From the NCBI GenBank assembly GCA_947846985.1, contig CANTUZ010000002.1, positions 127,372,889-127,436,888 of the forward strand: DNA of 64,000 nt. The letters run 5' to 3'. A program made the translations under genes and the position numbers. The notes under the pieces are model-generated. The model saw only the letters and a list, made by a program, of their open reading frames with translations, was not told the origin of the DNA and did no database searches. The stretch comes from Fratercula arctica (taxonomy: Eukaryota > Chordata > Aves > Charadriiformes > Alcidae). Of the stretch, positions 55,039-64,000 are shown piece by piece (within the stretch, counting starts at the first letter, position 1; the number at the start of each line of letters is the position of its first letter).

Positions 55039-58000
55039 ACTTAAACTCGGGAAGGCTCTAATGAGACATTAACCTGAAAACCCTAGCCTTCCAAACGCCA
55101 CAGTTCAACACTTGCCATCGCATCACCTTCCCTCCCTTTCCGGGCTGCAATATATTATTGCCAGCTTCCCACCTTTTATTTTATTGAGCTACCGATACAA
55201 CCCTGCCTTACGTACTTCTAAATTCTCCTTCTCTGACCTGTAGCAGATGCAAATTTCTTGTAGCAAATGCTTTAAAAACTTGCTAATAAAGTTTAATATT
55301 CTCATGCAAAATGGATATTTTATAGACATCTACACATTTGTAGAACATGTAGTTACTGCCTTCCATTAATAGTTTGTTAGCATGTGGGTCCCAGCAATCC
55401 ATGCATCCAAAGACTTTTCATCAAAAACCTAATCTACTTATTTCAGCATCTCACCCACTATAGACAAAGCTGACCCAGTAACAGAGAGCACTTTTCAGTC
55501 ATGTTGTTGCCTACGTCTGCAGGTGCCAAACTGAAAAAGACTACAGTTTTTGAGACTGAAATACAATGAAAAGGTTCAGCCTTTTATTACAGAAATGTTA
55601 GCATAAGATACTTTCTCTTGCATACAAAGAGGTTTTGTTTCTTTAAAAATACATCAGTACTAAGAAAGAGATAGCTGACAAAGGAACAGAAGAATTACAA
55701 GCTCAAAACTAATATAAAAAATTCCATATGATTGCAATCCCCTAATTAGGGGGCGGAAGAGAAGGAGGTATGGAAACAGGCATACAAAGAAAACGTTCTA
55801 TTAATAGACTAATACATTTTTGATACACTTCACAGCTGACACTGACATAAAAAAAAAAGGTGGAAAGCTAGCAGAAAAAAATTTAGGGACTGCTTCAATT
55901 ACAACTAATATCCTTCTACAGCCTTCTCAAAAATACAGTATCTTTGCACAGACTTCTCATTATTCAACCTAAGTGCGTATTTTATTGCGTTTACAACATT
56001 CTGAGACCTCGTACAATTGAAAACCACTTTCAAGTAATTTTTCTTTCAGGGATTTCACAGCAGCATACCCCTGAATTTAATATTCCATTTTTCAAGGTAA
56101 CAAGATGCTGTTTTCATTGTCCAGCTTTAACATTAAACAGAAATTGAATTTAAAAATCTAGCATAAAGAAGTTATTTCAATAGGATTTAAAAGATTTGCA
56201 TTTGTAAAATTAAGTTCCATTTTACTAACTTATCCTGCAGGGATGCTGAAAAAAGCCATACGATTATTATATTGTTTCTTAAAGAAGCCAGAATTGTAGC
56301 AGTAGCAACAAGAATGTTTATCTCTGAAGCTCCTTGCCACCCACCGGACACCTGTCAGTCTTGGCACTGGCCTTTATGTGCCCATGTAAAGAAGATTTTG
56401 CATGGCATAGCCCTCTCTTGACCAAATTAGGCTAACCTCATCTGCATTGACATCAGTGCCTATAATTTTGGAATCTCATCGACAGAAATAGCTTTATCAC
56501 AGGGCCCAGCATACAAATTAAGCATCTGTATAGGGCATGCTGAACTTGTGGAAGTGATGAAAAGCTGTAGTGGAAAAATCTTAGCATACGCTTTGAAGCT
56601 ATATCTAATTAAGGCAACAGTTAGCTACTTTGGGTGAATTTATTATTTGAAGTCTTGGTTTTAGTCCGCTTACAGTATTCTCTGTTTGCATACAAGCTCG
56701 TGTTAAAACCTTTCATTTTAACTGAGAACGCTGAACAGTTGTTCAGCCTAGTACATTTGAATGAATTTAATATTTCGGGTATACAGAAATCACACAAGTT
56801 TTTATTACCAGATCCCAGTTTCGTCTTTAAATTCAGCGTCACTAATCATGCTGTTTTTCTGTGAGAAGCCATTTCAGCTTGCTACAGAATTACCTCCGGT
56901 ACTAAATTTGTGCTGTCTGTGCACGAAAAACTAATACGACCAAGACACAATTGATTTTATTAATGTTATATGACTTAGGCAGTAAGGGGAAAGTCTAGTA
57001 TATTGGATCATAATTTCCTTATGAATGTAGTGATGGAATTTTACAGAGGGACTTTTGGAAAGAAGCAGAATGACAAAACAATTAAGCTTCATAAGCAACC
57101 TCCAAAACACATTTGGAAAATGAGGGAAGAGAAAGAGAGGAGTAGCTTGCACGACTGTAGCATAATTCCAGGCTCCTCATCACTCTGTCAGAGCTGGGAG
57201 TCTGCAGATCAAAAGGCGTACAGCACTGCTCGCCCTCTTCTCCGAGGGAAAGGAGGATCAGCTGTCACTTACTTTTCCAAGTATGATGGAAGACAGACAC
57301 AAGCCTCAATATAATTAAAGCCTTCCTCACCTCATGAAGGAATTTTAAGACTTACGGAAATATAGATGAGCACAGAGAACTAAAGATCAGAACAAAAGAA
57401 TAATAGAAAACACTAAAAACATTCTTTGCTTTAAAATAAGTTACTGAATATGGATGTCATTGCTCCTGAAGGGAACAGTACTGGAAGTGCTGAACCTACC
57501 CCTCAAAGACTTAGCTAGAAAAAATAGAAAGAAATGCAACCCAGCCTGTAGTTCAAGATCCCTGTTTTTTTTGGGGGGGTGACATGGGGAGCTGACCTGT
57601 GACATACGCAGCAGAGCCTTGCTTCCCATGCTATAAATCAGTCTACCTCCACCACAATTACCCCAACTTTTTTTATATTGCTTCCTACACAAAATTACAA
57701 ATTGTCTTCCTGCCTCTAACCAAAATTTTCCATGTGTAATCAAACAACTCACTCTCATTCTACTGTCCCCTCTTTTGCATCGTATCCACATCCACCAAAT
57801 AACAGTGTAGGAGAACAGGAAAAGAAAGGTAGTACATACTGCGGCTGTCCCACCAGCTTGGTCAAAGCCCTATTGCATACCACACCAGAGAACATCTCCT
57901 GGAAGTCACTGGTGAAAAGCCTAACTCTTGGTCTTTCATTTACTTTCCAAATTGTGAAGAGCACAAACTTTTCAATTCGTGGAAATAACAGATCAATTTT

Positions 58001-61000
58001 CAACACTGAACTTTTATTCTGCTTTGAGAGGTATGAGTATTTCTATTAAGTAATTTCTATTTCTTTCAAGAAAGTTTCAGACTTCCTTCTAGACAAGCAA
58101 TGCAGACGTTTTGGAAAATATCCTGCATTGAAAAGTATTCATGGCAATAAATCATTAGTCAACAGTCACCTTTTTCTAATCCATACTTACGACGTCCTTA
58201 ATTTTAACCTCACCCCTTTTGGGTGCATCTTAACTGAATTCTCCTACAGCATATGCTTTTTGTTTTTTAATACACCAAAAGTTAGATTCCATGCTGGTTT
58301 TCCACAGAGCTCCCAAGCGAATTTATGCATATAGGTTGTTGTTCCCATAATTAAGTCATAATTCTTTATTTAAAAAGAAAAGTGAAAGGTCTGAAATGGC
58401 AATAGGCTTCACATATTGCCAAGTGTTCAAATTCCAAAGGCAGAATTAGCTTTCTCAGTGGCTTCTCCTAAGCACTCATCAAAAATTTCAGAGCACTTCA
58501 CAAGTATTCATCTTCAAAACCTCAGCCCAGCACAAAGAGATCAGAGTCCAGAGTCCTTCTGGGCACCCAATTTAAGCCTGCTAGAATTTTATTCTTCCAA
58601 TTTTTTAATCACATCCAGCCCTCATGTAAAGCGTAGCTCCCCGGCCTGAGCTTTTTCCTCTGTTTGGAGTGCGTGGAGGGGAAGAAGAGGGCATGAAAGG
58701 CAAATCGGACTGCAAGATCTCACATCAAGCGCTTAACAAATGAGAAGCATACAATCAAGATCTAAGAAAAGCTTGATTTACATGTCTGCACTAATAAGCA
58801 ATTACAAGATGGAAGCATGAGAAATATCTTTTTCTCCAGAGTGGCATTTAACTGCCTTATAAGTACACACAATCCTCCATTCTTCTTAGACAAAAAAACC
58901 CCACAAGGAATGGTTATAACGCTTCTCACAATACAAGCAAGTACATTTTGTGCAATAAAGGAGGCAGAGATTTCCTGGAAAATATTAACAAAATTAAAGC
59001 CTCACAATGCATCGACGTAAGGATGTTAACATGGATTGCACAGGCAATCCAAATGCATATTTCCTAAATTCTGTGCTTGTCTTTAGAACTACATCCATAA
59101 GGGAAGAAAACTGTTATGTCAATATGTTTTTGTTTTCTTTCAGTTATAAAAAAAAAAAAAACCCACAACCAAAAAAACCAAAACCCAACAAACCAACAAC
59201 CAAACTACAAAATTCTATCAAGTCAGAACATACTTTACCCACAAAACTTCACAAAGAAGTTGCAAACTCTAGATTCATCTCAGGGGCCACTTCAGCTGTT
59301 TTAAGATACAAAGTACATACATACATATCTCATCACTTCTAACAATAGAGAACAAATTAAAAATATGTTTTCAAAATTCACAAATTGAAAATGCATCCCA
59401 AGCAGTAGAGCAATAAATCTCTACATGAAGACATATAAATATACTCAGCATATAAACTGTATTTGGAAATAAAAGCACAAATTTAAAGCAATCATTCTTA
59501 ACCTGCAAGTATCACCTTTTTACAGAAAGCAGTACAATGCAAAAAAAATTAAAGTAGCTATGTACACCAACTGATTTTTATCCTTCTAGACCTGAGCTAC
59601 TTACACTTTTCCCTGAACAACAAAACTTTCTACACTGGATTGGCTGCTTCTATTATCTACAAGCCCAAAAGTTCAATAAAACACTTTAAAACTCCTAGCT
59701 TTACAATTTGTCCGAAGTTGCTTCCTCTAGGCAGGTTAGTTCAACACATAATTCGTACTGGAGCTGTAAGTGGTGCAGTAATCTGGGCCAGGCGTGGACA
59801 GGGCGTTAGCCATAAAGCAATCTGTCCTTAGTGATGAGAATAAGTTTTCAAGTGCACAGTTCATACTCAAACGCCTTTGACCCTGAAAATTTAACATTAT
59901 GCAAAGCTTTGAACCGGTTAGCCACAAGAGCACAGCGGAGTGCTCCAGAGCCTCCTAAGAACCTTTGCAATAATTACAATGAGACTAAACATTGCTATAA
60001 TTAAGTTTCCTTGCTTAATAAAAATAATTGCCTAATGTTTTAAAATCCACAGGTACAGGGCAGTTTATGTGAAAAACTGATGCCTCTCATCGTCAGGTTA
60101 TGGCTTGTGTTTAGTGGTACAATACTACTATAACAAGTACTTCAACTGAACTGAGAGACTGCTACGCTGCCTGTTACAGTACGTACACATGGGGTACAAC
60201 ACCCAGGGCTGGTGTTGATTTGTACCTCAACACATTTACATTGTTAGATCTTCTATTTATTCCCTAATTTTGCAAAACAGGTTTCTATATACTCAACATT
60301 TGAGAAGTAAGAAGAGGTATGACTAATAACCTGAACTCCTTTCCTGGCTCCAGCCTCCTACACGACGAGTGATACAGGAGGCTCGGCACCCTTCAGCTCC
60401 ACACCTTTCAGCCTTCCACCAAGGCATGGCTCGCCCTGAGGCAATATATATTATTCCGCTTCTTCCTGATTCCAGACATGTTGTGAAAGAGTGGGATAAG
60501 TTCACACAAATGCAGGGCTCCCGAACAGAGGCACTGGATTCAAAAACTTAATATTTTGCAAGTAGGTACCTATTATCATATGTTGGAACAAACAATGGAA
60601 AGACAGCTTTGAAATAGGAATTTTAACTTCTTCAAGGCTTAGGAAGGCAAGTCTATTATTGCATTAGTGAAAAATATGGTTATGTTTAAAAAACAGCATA
60701 CATCTGTGAAACACTCAGGATAAATTTCAGTTTGACTCAAAACAGTACATTTCGATGTTAATACTATAGCATTTTCCCTTTTTGTAGAAAAAAATAAAGA
60801 CATCTAGAAGCTAAAAAAGTCTTTGAATGCAAAGTTATAAAGGTCGCAAAAAATATCCCCTACAAAATCAGCTGAAAGGACAACAAGCTACTTTCCACTG
60901 GCAGATGAGAATAGCTGGATATTCTCACAATATTTTCACAGAAATCATTCCATATAAAATGCAAATCCATATGCAAAATTAAGCAAGTAGCTTATCAGCC

Positions 61001-62562
61001 CCCAGCCCCTTCCTCCCTATACATTACATCACAAACCCCTCAAAAGAGGAATGTAACTTTTGTTCTATAACAAAATATCACAACATACTTATTTTACTTT
61101 AATTTTTCCTGGACATTTTGTACCATAAAGTATATATTGACAAACTCGCCTCATAGATTACTTGGTATTTTTTTCCCCTAACATCTAGGGTTAATTTCTG
61201 TGCAACAGTTTGAGATTCTTCCTTTAAAATTAAAGGGGTGGTGATTTCTCTAACTATTTTTGTTATTTCAAATGTACAAAAGGGTGAAATGTAAGAAACC
61301 CAATGAACAACTGAAAGCCCCCTCCTGCACGTCAGACGAGACTAAAAATAGGTGACAAAGATCAACATCAGAACTGCTTAAAACTTTTGTTTGCTCTTAA
61401 GACATAAAAAATGGGAGGAGAGGGAGATCTGAACAAATTTTTGAGACAAATATAATTTTGAAGGAACCATATTTGGTTTTGGTTTGTTTGCCCCATGTTA
61501 CATTATCTATTTGATAGAGGTTTGTTTACTGAGTTTCAACTTCAATGGGTTTCACTTCCTACCTTTTTCTTGCAGTAGCAAAAGTACAACCAACCTCCAA
61601 ATTTCTGAAGAATATACATGAACATTCCTCAGGCTCAAAGAAGATGACCTATTAAATAGTGCTACTTGGTTGCTCTTACCTTTTAGCTTTTGTGCTGCAG
61701 CAAAACGTTTTTAACAAGGTCTGCAAACTGCTTGGGAAACCTGACAGTAAGATAGTTCATCAAGCATGAATTTAGAAAAGGAGAGGCTGTGGAAACCCAC
61801 CTCAGGCCTGTAATGAGGTGTAAGAGCTTCTCCTGAAATAAGATGAGCAAACATTTTGCAAAGTCAGCAGAGTAACCCAACTCTTTGCAGGAGCTGGGAG
61901 AAAGGAGTGATTGAATTCATGAATCCATAAATGCACACAGCATGCGTACCCTAAGAAAGGGGAAGACAAAATCCATAGGCTTTTCTTTAATGGCCATTCA
62001 TGACAATTAACTAACAGCAGGCAGGAGCTGAGCCTCACCACTAGATTAATCCAGAAGAAACCTGAACTCCACTTCATAGTTCACAGAAACATGGAACCAG
62101 AAGAGAAGCCAGATGTATTCTTGCCCCACTCACCAAGCAGCAAGTAGACTATTTCCCAGTCCCTGCCTGACAGCTTCTGTTTTGGAATGCATATGCACAT
62201 CTATGAACTACACCAGTTTGGACAAAATTCTTAAAAAGTAAACTACCCAATTTCCTTCAATTTATTAATCTGGACTGCTAGATACCTGGAAACCCTTCAG
62301 AGAGCAACTCAGTATCACACACAGCAAATCAGCACGTTCTGGGGACTCAGATCACTTGATACGATAAAGTCTAGCACAGACTCAGTGAGTTTATGAATAT
62401 GGGAACAGCCTACATGTATGCACTAAATCTGTGCATGTCAAAGCATGCTACACGTGTGCAGAAGGATCCTCAGATTCCCAGCCATGTTGTTGAACAGAGA
62501 ATACTAGGTGATTCATTTCCTTGATGTGTACATGTATCATTTCAGTGTAGGTAGGACACCTT

Positions 62563-62576
62563 CCCCCCCCCCCCCC
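62563..62576. repeat. C14 homopolymer
   Basis: Fourteen consecutive C followed by a T-rich stretch. Length is uncertain in any assembly. Confidence 0.85.
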
Positions 62577-63112
62577 TTTCTTTTCTTTTAAACTGCCGGT
62601 GTTATTAAACTCCATCAGACCAAATCAACATCATACCAGTGGCACTCCTTGAAACGAAAATAGTCCTGCTAGCAATCACTTGCCATATCGTATATAAATG
62701 CACGTTCCTGAAAAAATTATTTTTTGGGGGAAGGGGAGACAATGGGCAGGAAGGTAATCTGGCTTTCTAGAATAGCATTTTTTTTTTGTACCTATGGTCA
62801 AAACTGAGAGGCAAGCTACCAAAAAGTATCCAGCACTAAAAACATTGAAGCATCATCAGATTAGCGGAGAAACAAAACGAGTAACTAGAAACAATGTATT
62901 ACGTCAAGTATTACACCGATTCATATCTTAAGATTTCCAAATAGCCAAGAACTGTAACATACCTAAACGGCATATCAATGCTCTAATGATTATCAATGAC
63001 ATAATAGGCCCATTATATCTGTTGATATAAAAGGCTAATTCACTGCCTACAAAGACAGTTTAATCTTTAACAAAATTGATAAAGCTGTCTTCGGTATCTT
63101 GATTTAGATACT

Positions 63113-63140
63113 GAATTTATCTGACAGAATTTATCTGACT
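63113..63140. repeat. 14-bp tandem dimer
   Basis: GAATTTATCTGACA is followed directly by GAATTTATCTGACT, then by a related GATTTATCTACAG. Confidence 0.8.
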
Positions 63141-64000
63141 GATTTATCTACAGAATCCTCCTCAGGTATGCCATCAATTTTTTTTTTTTTTTTTCTTCCT
63201 TGCACTGCTGTCTAGAATTCTGCAGAACACCAACAGCCTGCAACTTAATTCGGATGTCACCACGAAGGTCTCTAAGATATCACGGATGCAGATTCTGGAT
63301 CCGTGTGATGATGATTTTACATTAAGTTCTTTATTGTGCTGGTAAAAGAAGAGTCTGTCTGTTGATGGAATCAAAGCCATTATTCCACACAAAAACTTTC
63401 TTGTAACAGTACAGATGAAATGTAGTCAGGCATTAACTCTTTCCGTCCCCCAGCCAGCCCTGAAAGAGCAGATCCTCAAACTCTCTTAGAAATCTTATAT
63501 CAAGAGACTGCCTTCAGGAATAGCACCAACCCATGCCAAAATACTATCAGAATAATATACTTGGTTATAATATAATGGCTAAGATAAAAACCTATTTTTG
63601 AAAGCGTAAGACATCCAAAAATTTAATAATCACCCACCATTTTTATGATGCAACATCTACCAATGTTTGTAATTCAGACACTAAAATAAGACATTCACTT
63701 CCCCTTTTTCCTCCAACCGAAAAACACTAACCAACTTTTATTGTTACAGAAATACTAAGTATTTGATCTAAAATCTTAATAGTTACTGAAAACATGCAAT
63801 CTTTAAATGAAAGTTGAAAAGAGAGGCTGAATAAAAAAATAAAAAGTAGAGCATTCTCTTAACTTTAATGCTCTCCACTAATGAATAAAAGGCTGGCAAC
63901 AAAAACCTTGTGTATTCCAATAGCTGTAATTATGATGCTTCACCTATTGTACTTGAACGAAAGCAATAGGATACAAAAATAATTTTTATTTGCTGTGACG

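Larger units (their letters stand above)
47312..64000. other. No exon seen; probable PDE7A1 first intron or upstream flank
   Basis: Nearly 17 kb without a recognisable coding exon on either strand. Short open frames here match nothing I know. Features seen are a degenerate 28-bp tandem dimer at 54983-55038, a C14 run at 62563-62576, a 14-bp tandem dimer at 63113-63140, a T run at 63177-63194, and A-rich patches near 54690, 54785 and 59150. The mammalian arrangement places the PDE7A1-specific first exon further upstream, so this is most simply read as its intron. Confidence 0.5.

Noticed and set aside
62040..62130. A possible further CR1 end (TTCACAGAAACATGGAACCA)
   Set aside because: Only a loose likeness to the CR1 terminus; the following bases do not continue the CR1 pattern.

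Overview
This is a vertebrate nuclear window, most probably from a bird (another archosaur or a turtle is possible). Three CR1-type LINE fragments, AT-rich introns with many homopolymer runs, and coding exons flanked by consensus splice sites all point this way. There is no bacterial, phage or plasmid content, no CRISPR array, and no tRNA or rRNA gene that I could recognise.

The window is dominated by one gene read right to left: PDE7A, a high-affinity cAMP-specific 3',5'-cyclic phosphodiesterase. All 13 coding exons of the PDE7A2-type isoform can be placed base by base (first exon 46985-47044, last coding exon 5534-5745). Joined, they give 1377 nt, or 458 codons plus TGA, with no frameshift or internal stop. 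Every expected catalytic residue is present: His186, His190, His226, Asp227 and Asp336 in the catalytic and metal site, and Gln387 with Phe390 in the nucleotide pocket (numbering of this protein). Eleven introns are GT-AG; intron 11 uses a GC donor.

Layout: 1 to about 3485 is non-coding sequence downstream of PDE7A, probably the tail-to-tail spacer with the next gene. About 3486-5533 is the likely PDE7A 3' UTR. 5534-47044 holds the exons and introns. About 47040-47300 is a small, very GC-rich promoter or first-exon region for the PDE7A2 transcript, with a G-rich tandem array. From 47312 to 64000 I see no convincing exon. In mammals the PDE7A1 isoform starts at a separate upstream exon, so this stretch is probably the long first intron of that isoform, with its first exon beyond the right edge.

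Mobile elements are limited to CR1 fragments in intron 3, on both strands. Other structure includes a perfect 22-bp minisatellite in intron 1, a perfect 12-bp-arm inverted repeat in intron 7, AT microsatellites, and several long mononucleotide runs. I found no new multi-gene system. The most useful observations are the GC-AG intron, the promoter-proximal GC-rich array, the opposed CR1 copies and the minisatellite that keeps all three frames open.
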